Assembly: GCA_038206985.1 (NCBI GenBank)
Contig: JBBRAH010000002.1
Span: forward strand, 62,001 to 126,000
Origin: CAXMST01 sp038206985
Lineage (GTDB): Bacteria; Actinomycetota; Thermoleophilia; Solirubrobacterales; 70-9
Direction of reading: 5' to 3'
Length of the DNA: 64,000 nt
Shown: piece after piece, positions 17,707 through 26,470 of the stretch
Layout of the letters: the number at the start of each line of letters is the position of its first letter
Numbering within the stretch: position 1 is the first letter of the stretch
Notes under the pieces: generated by a model
What the model saw: the letters and a program-made list of their open reading frames with translations, nothing else
Told to the model about the DNA's origin: nothing
The model's database searches: none
Position numbers and translations under genes: made by a program

Positions 17707-19580
17707 GCGCCTCCAGCGCCACAGAACGACTCTCCTGGGCTCTGAAGCTCGCCGCCGCCCCCGGCGGAGGTAGCCTGCCCTACAGCCGCCGGCGAATCGA
17801 GAGTTCCGCCCGGGCCCACCTCGAGCGGACGATGCAGCACGCGGAGCGGTACGTCCCGTTCTACCGGGAAGCGCTCCGGGAGCGCAGACTGGGGCCCGGC
17901 GACTTTCGGACGGCGGCCGACCTCGCCCAGTTGCCGTTGATCGAGCGCAGCGACCTGCAGGCAGATCCCCTGCGCTTCCTCTCCACCGCGCGGCCACGCG
18001 AGGAGCTGATCGAGATGCGCACGGGCGGCACCTCAGGCCGACCGATCACGATCTACCGTGATCCGGCCGCGCTTTTCGCTGCTGCCGCCCACCAGGAGCG
18101 CCGCCGCCGGCCACACCTGCAGGCCGCCGGCAAGCGCCTGCGACTCCGCCAGATAACCCTCACGGGGGAGCGCAGCACCCGGGGCCTGACAGTGCGGGAG
18201 TTCTCGCGGCACAGCCTGGTCCCGCAGGGGATTCGCCTACTCGATGAGGCCTACTCGATGTTCGACCCCCCGGAGCTGCAGGTCGAGCGCATCGAGCGCT
18301 TCCGGCCCGACACGATCGCCGGCTACGGCTCGTGTCTCGAAGCATTGTTCGACCACATCGAGATGCGTGGTGGAATCGGGCACCTGCCGTCCGCGTTGCT
18401 GTATTCGGGCGACGCGATCTCCGAGCGGGGACGGCGGCGACTGCCCGAGATCTTCGGAGTCCAGTTGTTCTCTTCCTACTCGGCCGTCGAGGCCTTCCAT
18501 ATCGGCTTCGAGTGCGAGGAGCACGCCGGGTTCCACATCAACACCGATCTCTACCCCCTACGTCTGGTCGATGCCGCGGGCTGCGAGGTCCCGGAGGGAC
18601 GAAGTGGCGAGGTGGTGATCTCCAACCTCGTGAACCGCGGCACGATGCTGCTCAACTACCGGTTGGCCGACGAGGCGCACTGGATCGGCGAGCCCTGCCG
18701 TTGCGGGCGGGCGATGCCACTGCTGTCCTTCATCGAGGGCCGCTTCGACGACTGGCTCGAGCTGGACGGTGGCCGCCTGCTTCACCCCCAGGCGATACGG
18801 GAGCTGTTCACGGGCGAGGGCGCTCTCGTGCGCAGCTATCAGGTCGAGCAGGTCTCGTCGTCGGGCTACCTGCTGCGCATCGTGCTGACCCCGTCGGCCG
18901 CAAGTAGCGACCAGAGCGGCCTGCAGTCGCGCCTGCGGGCCGGCCTCGAGGCCGTGGCGGCGGCGACCGACATCTCCTTTCAGTACGTCGAACGGATCCC
19001 GCGCACCGAGCGCGGCAAGCTCAGGACCGTGGTCTCCGCCGCATCGTCCCGCCGCACGGCGCGGGGGAGCAGCAGCCCCAAGCCGCCGGACGCTTCAGTC
19101 ATCGAGCCCGCGGAGGCTTCGGACCTCGACGCGATTCTCGAGGTGATGGCCAGCGCCAACATGCACCACATCGGATCGGCCGAGATGCCGGCGCTCGATC
19201 TCGAGCGCTTCTTCGTGGTCCGTCAACAGGGGCGCATCGTAGGAGCCGCGGGCTGGGAGCTCGTCGAGACGGAGCTCGGCAAGACCACGCTGCTCGCCGT
19301 ACTCCCCGAGGCCCGCGGCGCAGGTCTCGGCGAGCGACTGCAGCTTGCGCGGATGGAGGCGATGCGACGCGCCGGCGCCCGCCGGGTCCGCACCAACGCC
19401 GACCGGCCCGACACGATCGCCTGGTACTGCGAGCGCTTCGGCTATGAAAAGGTCGGCGAGCTGGCCAAGGTGGAGGAGTTCGGCGATCCTGCGATCGACA
19501 GCTGGACCACCCTCGAGGCGCCGCTCAAAGCCCCCGCCGGGGACGAGGCGCTAGCCGAGCGCAGCGACCACGGCCGGTAG
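17703..19580 (+). CDS. CapK/PaaK-like adenylating enzyme fused to a GNAT acetyltransferase
   Basis: 625 residues. Residues 1-450 are the third CapK-like copy in the window: MRTGGTSGRPITIY, SSYSAVEAFHIGFECE, NYRLADEAHW and the CRCGRAMP cysteine pair. After a Ser/Pro linker (about 445-465), residues 466-610 form a GNAT domain with the acetyl-CoA loop LPEARGAGLGERLQLARMEA and the ending WYCERFGYEKVGEL. The fusion is continuous, without stop or frameshift. It suggests that an acyl group activated by one domain, or its carrier, is modified by the other. The last 30 bases overlap the convergent sirtuin gene. Confidence 0.82.
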   Translation: MSASSATERLSWALKLAAAPGGGSLPYSRRRIESSARAHLERTMQHAERYVPFYREALRERRLGPGDFRTAADLAQLPLIERSDLQADPLRFLSTARPREELIEMRTGGTSGRPITIYRDPAALFAAAAHQERRRRPHLQAAGKRLRLRQITLTGERSTRGLTVREFSRHSLVPQGIRLLDEAYSMFDPPELQVERIERFRPDTIAGYGSCLEALFDHIEMRGGIGHLPSALLYSGDAISERGRRRLPEIFGVQLFSSYSAVEAFHIGFECEEHAGFHINTDLYPLRLVDAAGCEVPEGRSGEVVISNLVNRGTMLLNYRLADEAHWIGEPCRCGRAMPLLSFIEGRFDDWLELDGGRLLHPQAIRELFTGEGALVRSYQVEQVSSSGYLLRIVLTPSAASSDQSGLQSRLRAGLEAVAAATDISFQYVERIPRTERGKLRTVVSAASSRRTARGSSSPKPPDASVIEPAEASDLDAILEVMASANMHHIGSAEMPALDLERFFVVRQQGRIVGAAGWELVETELGKTTLLAVLPEARGAGLGERLQLARMEAMRRAGARRVRTNADRPDTIAWYCERFGYEKVGELAKVEEFGDPAIDSWTTLEAPLKAPAGDEALAERSDHGR

Positions 19581-20309
19581 CTGCTGCTCGAGGTCCCCGC
19601 TGAGGCGCACAGACGCCTCGCGGTCGTAGGCGGTGCTGCTCTGAGTCATGATCGCCAGCTTGCCGCCCGCCTCGAGCGTGACTTCCGGGAGGCCCGCAAC
19701 CGGGAACACCTCCAGCGAGGAGCCGATGCAGAGCAGCAGGTCGGCCGCCTCAGCCAGATCCCGGGCGCGCTCGATCGCGGCGACGGGGAGCATCTCGCCG
19801 AAGAGCACCACGTCAGGCTTGACCTTGCCCATGCAGCCGCTGCATACGGCAATTCCGTCCTCGTCGAAGAGTGCCTCGACCGCCTCCAGCTCCCAACTTG
19901 CGCCGCAGGTCGTACACGAGGAGGTCGCGATCGAGCCGTGGACCTCGATCAGCTCCCGCGTGCCGGCCTTGCGATGCAGGCGATCGATGTTCTGGGTGAT
20001 CACCGCCTCGAGCTGCCCGTCGGCCTCCAACTCGGCCAGAGCCGCGTGAGCCGCGTTCGGCTGCTTGTCGCCCAGAGTCTCGAAGCGCGGCCGGTAGAAC
20101 TCCCAGAAGCGGCGTGTGTCGCGATGGAAGACGTCGATCGTCGCGACCTTCATCGGATCCACTTTTGACCACAGGCCCTTGCCCGGCGTACGGAAATCCG
20201 GGATACCCGAGGGCACGGAGATCCCGGCCCCGGTCAGCGCAACCACCCGTGCGGAGCCTTCGATCAGCTCCGCGAGCTCAGTGACTTCGCCCCTCGTCGC
20301 ATCCGGCAC
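19551..20309 (-). CDS. cobB: NAD-dependent protein deacylase, Sir2 family
   Basis: 252 residues from a GTG at 20309 (a TTG at 20336 would overlap the previous gene). It removes acyl groups from lysines using NAD. Motifs are complete: GAGISVPSGIPDFR, TQNIDRLH, the catalytic His in VHGS, a four-cysteine zinc site (CTTC and CSGC), and GSSLEVFPVAG. Its neighbours are the acyl-CoA oxidation protein upstream (11 bases) and the CapK-GNAT fusion on the opposite strand. Sirtuins commonly control acyl-CoA synthetase-like enzymes acetylated by GNAT proteins, a suggestive but unproven link here. Confidence 0.93.
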   Translation of the reverse strand: MPDATRGEVTELAELIEGSARVVALTGAGISVPSGIPDFRTPGKGLWSKVDPMKVATIDVFHRDTRRFWEFYRPRFETLGDKQPNAAHAALAELEADGQLEAVITQNIDRLHRKAGTRELIEVHGSIATSSCTTCGASWELEAVEALFDEDGIAVCSGCMGKVKPDVVLFGEMLPVAAIERARDLAEAADLLLCIGSSLEVFPVAGLPEVTLEAGGKLAIMTQSSTAYDREASVRLSGDLEQQLPAVVAALG

Positions 20310-20320
20310 TCCGGACGCAC

Positions 20321-22321
20321 CTACCTTCCCGTCCAACTGGGCTTGCGCTTGCCGAGGAAGGCGGCGATGCCCTCCTTGCCGTCGGCGCTGAAGAAGACCT
20401 CGCCGAAGGCCGCCTTTTCCTCGGCAAGTCCCTCGTCGAGATCGCCCGCGGCGGAGACCCGCTTGATCGCGGCGACGGCCAGCGGCGCCTGCGAGCCGAG
20501 CTTGCGCGCGAACGCCAGCGCCGAATCAAACAGCTCGTGGTCGGGGACGAGATGGTTGACGAGGCCGTACTCGTAGGCCTCGCCGCCCGTGACGGCGTCG
20601 CCGATCAGGTTCATCTCGAGGGCCTTCTGCGGGCCGACGAGCCGTGCGAGCCGCTGGGTGCCGCCGAAGCCGGGAATGATCCCCAGGTTGATCTCCGGCT
20701 GACCGAAGACCGCCGACTGCGCGGCGATCCGCATGTCACATGCCATGGCCAGCTCGCAACCGCCGCCGAAGGCGAGCGAATTGACCGCGGCGATCGTCGC
20801 GATCGAGCCGGAGCCCAGCTCACTGAACAGCTCGTGGGCCTCATTGACGAGCGCTTTGCCCCCGGCCTCGTCGAGCGTGGTGAAAGCCTTGATGTCGGCC
20901 CCCGCCGAGAAGACGACCGGGATCGCGGAGGCGAGCACCAGCGCCCGCACCTCGCCCTCGCCCTTGAGCCGCTCCCACACGGTTCTCAGATCGGCGATCA
21001 TGGCCGGGCTGATCGCGTTCATCGGGGCGTTGGCAAGCCAGGCGATCGCCACGTCGCCGCGCGTCTCGAGCTTGACGGTGTCCGCCTGCTCACCCTCGTC
21101 GGCCTGCGGGTAGGCGTAGAAGCCCTGCCCGGAGGCGAGCCCAAGCCTGCCCTGGGCGACCAGCCGGCGCAGCACCCGCGGGACCGTGAACCGATCCGGG
21201 TGCCGCTCCGCGAGGCCCTCCAGACGCTCGAGGACCTTGTCGAGCCCCTCGATGTCGGCCTTCCAGAACGGCGGGAACAACCCACGCCGGGGATCGAGAC
21301 CGGCTCCGGCCATCATCCCGAGGTCGATCTCCCGCACGGTGCAGACGCCCTCCTCGAGCAGCAGGCAGGCCTCGACCAGCGCCTTGAGCGAGAACTTCTC
21401 GACCAGGTCGTCCACATCGGGCTCGGCATCGCCCTCGAGGTTGGGCTTGCCGCCGTGGTAGGCGCCCTCTCCCCCGCTCTTCGCGCCCAGTTTGCCGTCG
21501 GCGACCAGCGCCTCCATCCCGCCGTGCACGTAGAAACGGTCGCCGTAGGAGTCGCGCAGGTGCTCGGCGACGTGCAGGACTGTGTCGAGACCGAGGAAAT
21601 CGGTGAGCACGAAGGGACCCATCGGCGCGGCGTTGGCTGCGGCGATCCCGGCGTCGATCTTCTCGATCGAGAGGCCGTGCTCCTCCTGCTCACGCCAGAC
21701 CTCGGCGACCGAGGCGTTGAGAATCCGGTTGACGACGAAACCCGGGACCTCGCCACAGACGATCGGCTGCTTCTTGATCGCCTGAGCGAAGTTGACCGCG
21801 GTGGCGATCGTCTCCGGCGCCGTGTCGTCGCCCTCGATGATCTCCAGCAGCGGCATCACCGAGGCCGGGTAGAAGAAGTGGAAGCCCACGACCTTCTCGG
21901 GGCGCAGCGTCGCATCGCCCATCTCGGTGATCGAGAGTGAGGACGTGTTGGAGCTGATGATCGCGTGTCCGGGCGTCACCTCATCGAGCTCGGCGAAGAC
22001 CTGCTGCTTGATCTCCATCCGCTCGGGCGCCGCCTCGATCACAAAGTCGACATCACCGAAGCCGGTGTAGTCGATGGCCCCCTCGATTCGCCCCATCACC
22101 TCGGCGAGCCGGGCATCCGCCTGCTCCTGGGTCAACTTCTCCTTCTTGACGAGCCGGTCGAGCTGACCGCTCGTGACGTCCCGGGCCTTCTCCAGCCCCT
22201 GGTCGACGAACTTCTGCTCGATGTCCTTGAGCACGACATCGATATCGGCAGCGGCGATCGCCTGGGCGATCTCGCCGCCCATGGTTCCGGCGCCGACTAC
22301 TGCGGCCTTGAAGACGAACAT
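20321..22321 (-). CDS. fadJ: Fused 3-hydroxyacyl-CoA dehydrogenase / enoyl-CoA hydratase
   Basis: 666 residues carrying two steps of fatty-acid beta-oxidation. The dehydrogenase half comes first: NAD-binding AAVVGAGTMGGEIA at residue 6, then SSNTSSLSITE and GFHFFYPASVMPLLEII. The crotonase half follows from about 430: SAGADIKAF, FGGGCELAMACD and PEINLGIIPGFGGTQRL with both catalytic Glu positions. This order is the reverse of E. coli FadB/FadJ and is typical of many actinobacterial fusions. A GGAG ribosome site precedes the ATG. The symbol is by function, not strict orthology. Confidence 0.9.
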   Translation of the reverse strand: MFVFKAAVVGAGTMGGEIAQAIAAADIDVVLKDIEQKFVDQGLEKARDVTSGQLDRLVKKEKLTQEQADARLAEVMGRIEGAIDYTGFGDVDFVIEAAPERMEIKQQVFAELDEVTPGHAIISSNTSSLSITEMGDATLRPEKVVGFHFFYPASVMPLLEIIEGDDTAPETIATAVNFAQAIKKQPIVCGEVPGFVVNRILNASVAEVWREQEEHGLSIEKIDAGIAAANAAPMGPFVLTDFLGLDTVLHVAEHLRDSYGDRFYVHGGMEALVADGKLGAKSGGEGAYHGGKPNLEGDAEPDVDDLVEKFSLKALVEACLLLEEGVCTVREIDLGMMAGAGLDPRRGLFPPFWKADIEGLDKVLERLEGLAERHPDRFTVPRVLRRLVAQGRLGLASGQGFYAYPQADEGEQADTVKLETRGDVAIAWLANAPMNAISPAMIADLRTVWERLKGEGEVRALVLASAIPVVFSAGADIKAFTTLDEAGGKALVNEAHELFSELGSGSIATIAAVNSLAFGGGCELAMACDMRIAAQSAVFGQPEINLGIIPGFGGTQRLARLVGPQKALEMNLIGDAVTGGEAYEYGLVNHLVPDHELFDSALAFARKLGSQAPLAVAAIKRVSAAGDLDEGLAEEKAAFGEVFFSADGKEGIAAFLGKRKPSWTGR

Positions 22322-22402
22322 CTGTCAGTTCTCCGATCGTAGGTGGTGGGCGGGCCCTGAGGCTATCGCCGCGGGGCCCCTACCGACTCGCGGACCGGTG
22401 CG

Positions 22403-22882
22403 CTAGCGAGCGCCTGGCTCGCCTTCGCGGTCGGCCGCGGCCTCGAGTCCCAGGTCGGCCAGCGAACGCCCCAGGGAGCCCCGCATCTGCGAGCGGATGA
22501 AGAGCCGGTCCGTGACCGCCGCAAACGGGCCACCTCCGCGCAGGCTGTAGCTGAGCAGCTGCGTCACCCTGGTGCGCCGCTGCTCGCCGGCACCGGGAAC
22601 CATCTCGAAGCGGGTCTCCATTTGACCCTCCGACTCAGGGTCGGTGAACTCGATCCGGTGCACCGAACGCGGGGTGTGCTCGAGGACCCGCTCGCTGACC
22701 GCACCGCGGCCGGCGGAGCCCGACTGCCAGTTCAGTGTGCCGCCCGCCTTGGGATAGCCCTCGCTGAGGGTGACGCGGGCGAAACCGTCCACCCATGCGG
22801 GCCAGCGCGCGGCGTCGAAGTACAACGCCCAGACATCCGCCAGCGGCGCCGCGATCTCGATCTCGGCCTCGACCTCGGCCAT
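22403..22882 (-). CDS. SRPBCC (START/Bet v1-like) family protein
   Basis: 159 residues with the family pattern: an N-terminal strand EAEIEIAAPLADVWALYFDAARWPAW, then beta strands ending in a long C-terminal helix. Such proteins bind hydrophobic ligands or act as polyketide-cyclase-like enzymes. It starts 10 bases after the PadR stop and is almost certainly cotranscribed with that regulator, so PadR may control it. Ligand unknown. Confidence 0.8.
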   Translation of the reverse strand: MAEVEAEIEIAAPLADVWALYFDAARWPAWVDGFARVTLSEGYPKAGGTLNWQSGSAGRGAVSERVLEHTPRSVHRIEFTDPESEGQMETRFEMVPGAGEQRRTRVTQLLSYSLRGGGPFAAVTDRLFIRSQMRGSLGRSLADLGLEAAADREGEPGAR

Positions 22883-22891
22883 CTCAGCAGC

Positions 22892-23353
22892 TCACTCCGA
22901 CCCGTAGAGCTCGCTGCGCAGCAGATCGATGGTCGCCGTCATGGTCTCCAGGAAGGGCTCGAGCTCTGCGCGGAGCCGAACGTACTCCTCGCGACCGGAT
23001 TCCGTGATCGCGTAGAAACGTCTCGTCCGCCGGTCGGGATGCTCCCAACGGCCCTCGATGCAGCCCTGGCTCTCGAGTTCCCTCAGCAAGGGATACATCG
23101 TGTTCGGATTGACCGAGATCACGCCCCGTGTGATCTCCTCGATGTCCTCGATCAGCCTGTTGCCATAGGCCGGCTCGCGCTGGATCAGGTGCAACACGAG
23201 CAGCGGGAACACATCGCGGCGGCGGAGCTCGCCGCCGAATACGTCGGAGGCTCGTCCGCCGGAGCGGGACCGCTGCCCGCCTCGACGGTTCTCGGTTGCC
23301 CGCGTGGCCTCTGCAACGGCCTCGACGACAGGCTTTGATCGCCGTTCGGCCAC
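22892..23353 (-). CDS. PadR-family transcriptional regulator
   Basis: 153 residues from a GTG at 23353. The winged helix is clear: FPLLVLHLIQREPAYGNRL, then NPNTMYPLLRELESQGCI and RRTRRFYAITESGREE. The longer frame upstream is arginine-rich shadow sequence. A TATATT box lies 6 bases before the GTG, so a leaderless transcript explains the lack of a spaced ribosome site and supports this start. The family responds to small hydrophobic or phenolic ligands. It forms an operon with the SRPBCC gene. Confidence 0.87.
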   Translation of the reverse strand: MAERRSKPVVEAVAEATRATENRRGGQRSRSGGRASDVFGGELRRRDVFPLLVLHLIQREPAYGNRLIEDIEEITRGVISVNPNTMYPLLRELESQGCIEGRWEHPDRRTRRFYAITESGREEYVRLRAELEPFLETMTATIDLLRSELYGSE

Positions 23354-23359
23354 CCCTTG

Positions 23360-23365
23360 AATATA
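23360..23365 (-). promoter_or_regulatory. -10 box, leaderless promoter of padR
   Basis: TATATT on the minus strand, 6 bases before the GTG at 23353; an AT-rich patch in GC-rich surroundings. Confidence 0.55.
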
Positions 23366-23571
23366 CGCGGGCCGCGGCCCCGGCCGCGTGAGGGCCGGGC
23401 TCCGACCTCGCCGCGGGCCGCGGCGAATCCGATCTTGCGGTCCCGTCCGGCCCGAGGCGCGATTCCGGTGCCGACGCAATAGTCTCGAAGGACCGACGCC
23501 AGTCGCGGGATCGAGTTCGGAACCTCGCCGTCTGGCCACACATCTGAGCCCCCGGAGAGAAAGCCCCCCAG

Positions 23572-24048
23572 ATGGCCCAGCGTTATCGCGCAGAAGTGCT
23601 TACGAGTTGGGCGCAGACGCGCGCCTTCGACTACATCGCAGACTTCCGCAACCTGCTCGAATGGCACCCCGCGGTCAGAGACATCCGCCTGCAGTCCGGG
23701 GATCCCAACCGGCGCAACGCCCGCTACACGGCGCGCGCGAGGATGGCCGGCAGGACCGTCGCCGCGGAGATCCTCACCGTCGAGTTCGAGCGGCCGGGCC
23801 TGCTGATCGCCGAGGCCGACAACTCCGTGGCGCACACGACCGATCGGTTCGAGATCACGAGCCGGGACGGGTGCGTCTCCGTGATCTACTCAACCGAACT
23901 GCGCCTCAAAGCACCGCTCAACGTGATCGGGCCGCTCATGGTCCCGGCCCTGACCCAGTCCTGGAAGCAGGCAGCGGCCGGGCTCGAGCGCGTACTCAAC
24001 TCTGACCGCCCCGCGGCGGCCAGCCGGGTCGCCTCGCCCGGGGCCTGA
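23572..24048 (+). CDS. SRPBCC family protein
   Basis: 158 residues. MAQRYRAEVLTSWAQTRAFDYIADFRNLLEWHP is the usual SRPBCC opening, and the protein ends in the long ligand-covering helix (ALTQSWKQAAAGLERVL). It closely resembles the opening of the 40-residue remnant at 40418. It is divergent from padR over a 218-base spacer and could be a second PadR target. Function unknown. Confidence 0.8.
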   Translation: MAQRYRAEVLTSWAQTRAFDYIADFRNLLEWHPAVRDIRLQSGDPNRRNARYTARARMAGRTVAAEILTVEFERPGLLIAEADNSVAHTTDRFEITSRDGCVSVIYSTELRLKAPLNVIGPLMVPALTQSWKQAAAGLERVLNSDRPAAASRVASPGA

Positions 24049-24100
24049 ACGCGGCCACGAACGACCCCGCCTGCCCGGCCAAAGGGGTATCCAAAGAGAA

Positions 24101-24124
24101 GGGCCCCCTCCAAGGAGGGAGCCC
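24101..24124. terminator. Bidirectional terminator-like hairpin
   Basis: GGGCCCCCTCC, AA, GGAGGGAGCCC forms a strong stem between two convergent genes, 50 bases after the SRPBCC stop and 45 bases after the acyl-CoA dehydrogenase stop. Confidence 0.6.
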
Positions 24125-24169
24125 TCGCTCCAGTCTCAACATGCTCCGGCCGGATCGGCCGGGCAGCGT

Positions 24170-25375
24170 TCAGGCGGGGACTGCCTGCTTTTCGGCGTCC
24201 TTGGCGATCGCCTCGGGTATCGGCTCGTTGACGTTGCGTCCGAGCAGAACCTCCTTGGCAATCACGAGGCGCTGGATCTGCGAGGTGCCCTCATACAGCT
24301 GCATGATCTTCGCGTCGCGCATCAGCTTCTCGACCGGGTAATCCTTGATGAACCCGTAGCCGCCGTAGACCTGCACGGCGTCAGTGGTGACCTCCATCGC
24401 CGAATCAGCGGCAAAGCGCTTGGCGTGGGAGGCGGCCAGTGTGTTGCGCAGGCCGTTGTCGAGCAGCGAAGCCGACTGCCAGGTGAGCAGACGACCGGCC
24501 TCGACCTTGGTCGCCATGTCGGCGATCATGAAGGCCACGGCCTGGTGCATCGCGATCGGCACGCCGAACTGCTGACGCTCCTTCGAGTACCCGACCGCGT
24601 GCTCGAGAGCAGCGCGGGCGATACCGACGGCCATCGCCGCAACACCGGGACGGGTGCGGTCGAGGGTCATCATCGCGAGCTTGAATCCCTTGTTCTCCTC
24701 GCCGAGCAGGTTGCCGGCCGGGATCTCGGTCTCGTTGAAGGTGACCGTCGCCGTGTTGGAGGCACGCTGTCCGAGCTTGTCCTCCTTCTTGTCGATCACG
24801 ACCGTCTCGTCCCGGGGGACGACGAAGGCCGAGATGCCACGGTGGCCGGCTTCCTTGTCGGTCTTCGCGTAGACCGTATACCAATCGGCGTACTGACCGT
24901 TGGTGATGAAGCACTTGGAGCCGTTGATGACCCACTTGTCACCCTGACGGGTGGCGGTGGTCTTCATCCCCGAAACGTCGGAGCCGGCGTCCGGCTCCGT
25001 CAGGCAGAAGCTCGCGAGCTTCGGCCCCTCGGTCAGCATGCCCAGGTACTCCTTCTTGATCTCGTCGGTGCCGCCGAGGGCGACCGGCGCCGAGGCGAGG
25101 CCGTTGGCAGCGAGCGAGGTGCCGATGCCGGAACAACCCCAGCCGAGCTCCTCCTCGATGAGACACCCGGAGAGGTAGTCGAGACCCGGTCCGCCGTACT
25201 CGGCGGGCGTGTGGGTGTTCATCAGGCCGATTTCCCAGGCCTTCTCGATGATCTCCTGTGGCCATGTGCCGTCCTTATCGAACTCGGCTGCAACCTTGCG
25301 AATGTCCTTCTCCGCGAAAGCGTGAGCCATCTCGCGCAGGTCCTTCTGCTCGTCGGTCAGGGTGAAATCAACCAC
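24170..25375 (-). CDS. Acyl-CoA dehydrogenase
   Basis: 401 residues, normal length for the short/medium-chain FAD enzymes that introduce the alpha-beta double bond of acyl-CoA. Signatures: CLTEPDAGSDVSGMKTTA (FAD/substrate loop), KCFITNGQYADW, RQQFGVPIAMHQAVAFMIADM and the C-terminal QVYGGYGFIKDYPVEKLMRDAKI with the catalytic Glu region LYEGTSQIQ. GTG start with AAGGAG ribosome site. A palindrome TTGACT-GGTC-AGTCAA stands about 110 bases upstream and may be a TetR-type operator. Confidence 0.93.
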   Translation of the reverse strand: MVDFTLTDEQKDLREMAHAFAEKDIRKVAAEFDKDGTWPQEIIEKAWEIGLMNTHTPAEYGGPGLDYLSGCLIEEELGWGCSGIGTSLAANGLASAPVALGGTDEIKKEYLGMLTEGPKLASFCLTEPDAGSDVSGMKTTATRQGDKWVINGSKCFITNGQYADWYTVYAKTDKEAGHRGISAFVVPRDETVVIDKKEDKLGQRASNTATVTFNETEIPAGNLLGEENKGFKLAMMTLDRTRPGVAAMAVGIARAALEHAVGYSKERQQFGVPIAMHQAVAFMIADMATKVEAGRLLTWQSASLLDNGLRNTLAASHAKRFAADSAMEVTTDAVQVYGGYGFIKDYPVEKLMRDAKIMQLYEGTSQIQRLVIAKEVLLGRNVNEPIPEAIAKDAEKQAVPA

Positions 25376-25483
25376 CTGGAAACTCCTTGTAAGTCGGTGC
25401 CGAAGGTCAAGACGCTGTGCTGCCGATTCGCCCGGGGCCGTGGCCCCTGGGATACCCGTTGGCGTGGCAAACGGCCAAACCGA

Positions 25484-25499
25484 TTGACTGGTCAGTCAA
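25484..25499. promoter_or_regulatory. TetR-like operator palindrome
   Basis: TTGACTGGTCAGTCAA has 6-bp inverted arms around GGTC. It lies between the divergent acyl-CoA dehydrogenase and small membrane protein genes. Similar palindromes are bound by TetR-family repressors of fatty-acid oxidation; no such regulator gene is in the window. Confidence 0.5.
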
Positions 25500-25589
25500 C
25501 CGTCTTTCAGGATAGAGCAGCAGGTGGTATTTGGCAAACGCCGGGGCGCCTCGGCACCCCACCTTCACATGCCTGCAAGGCGGCGCCGC

Positions 25590-25595
25590 TACCCT
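25590..25595 (+). promoter_or_regulatory. -10 box, leaderless promoter
   Basis: TACCCT, 7 bases before the ATG at 25603. Confidence 0.45.
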
Positions 25596-25602
25596 CAATG
25601 CA

Positions 25603-26061
25603 ATGCTCCCGGTCGCGCTCAGCAACGGTGAAGTGATCCTCCTGGTCGCCCTGCTGGCGGTGCCGATCGCCGCGATCGCCTTCGCCGGGGCGGGCGGCGT
25701 CTACAAGGAGATCGGCAAGGGAGCGTTCGCGATGGACCACGACGCGCCTGCAGCCCGCGGGCAGGCGGCCGGCCACGAGACCTCGCAGGAGGTACAGGAG
25801 GCCGAGGTCCGTCAGATGCTCGAAGCCAAGGCCTTCCGCCAGGCGGCGCGGGGCGAGGAAGTGCTCGACGTCGAAGCCGAGATGCAGAAGCTCCTCGCTC
25901 CTCAGGTGCAGGACTTGCAGGCGGACCCCGCCCTCGTGGAGGAGGTGCGCCAGCTGGTCGTCGCCCGCAATGCACGCCGGCTCCGCAGTGGCAAGGAGCC
26001 GCTCGATGTCGAAGCCGAGATTGCCCGCCAGCTGCGCGACCTCGAAAACCTCGGGCACTGA
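25603..26061 (+). CDS. Small membrane-anchored protein, unknown function
   Basis: 152 residues from the ATG at 25603. One N-terminal membrane segment (VILLVALLAVPIAAIAFAGAG) is followed by a short loop and a soluble acidic helical region in which the pattern LDVEAEMQKLLA / LDVEAEIARQLRDLE occurs twice. I do not recognise a named family. The start is supported by a TACCCT box 7 bases upstream and by placing the hydrophobic segment at the N-terminus. Confidence 0.7.
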   Translation: MLPVALSNGEVILLVALLAVPIAAIAFAGAGGVYKEIGKGAFAMDHDAPAARGQAAGHETSQEVQEAEVRQMLEAKAFRQAARGEEVLDVEAEMQKLLAPQVQDLQADPALVEEVRQLVVARNARRLRSGKEPLDVEAEIARQLRDLENLGH

Positions 26062-26109
26062 GCCCGACTCGGTCGGCGGACACCGGTCGAAGTTGGATAT
26101 AACGGCGGT

Positions 26110-26454
26110 ATGCCTGAGCACGATCCAACGGCCGACCTCTTCGAACTCGAGGAGCTCGCCATCCAGCCCGGTACCTACTTCAACCCCCAGACCGAGGTGG
26201 TGGTGATCGTCGACGACTCAACCTCGGTCGATCATGAGATCTTCAACATGGAGGCCTACGAAGGCGCCGACTGGGTGCGTATCTCCGAGGATGTGCCGGT
26301 CGATGAGGCCGCTCTCGGCGAGACCCTGGAGACGTTCCAGACCCACTACCACCCGGGCGCGGGCGGCGGCTCCATCTCGGAGACCGGGCTCGAACAGGAC
26401 GACGGCGAGGAGGACGAGGGCGAAGAGGGTCAGGACCCGGGCCGCGAGGACTAG
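26110..26454 (+). CDS. Small acidic protein, unknown function
   Basis: 114 residues. The N-terminal 85 residues look like a folded domain (FNPQTEVVVIVDDSTSVDHEIFN, GADWVRISEDVPVDE), and the last 30 are almost entirely Asp, Glu and Gly. No family recognised. Separated by 48 bases from the gene before it and immediately followed by the broken peroxiredoxin. Confidence 0.65.
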   Translation: MPEHDPTADLFELEELAIQPGTYFNPQTEVVVIVDDSTSVDHEIFNMEAYEGADWVRISEDVPVDEAALGETLETFQTHYHPGAGGGSISETGLEQDDGEEDEGEEGQDPGRED

Positions 26455-26470
26455 GGTGGCTGAGCCGAGG

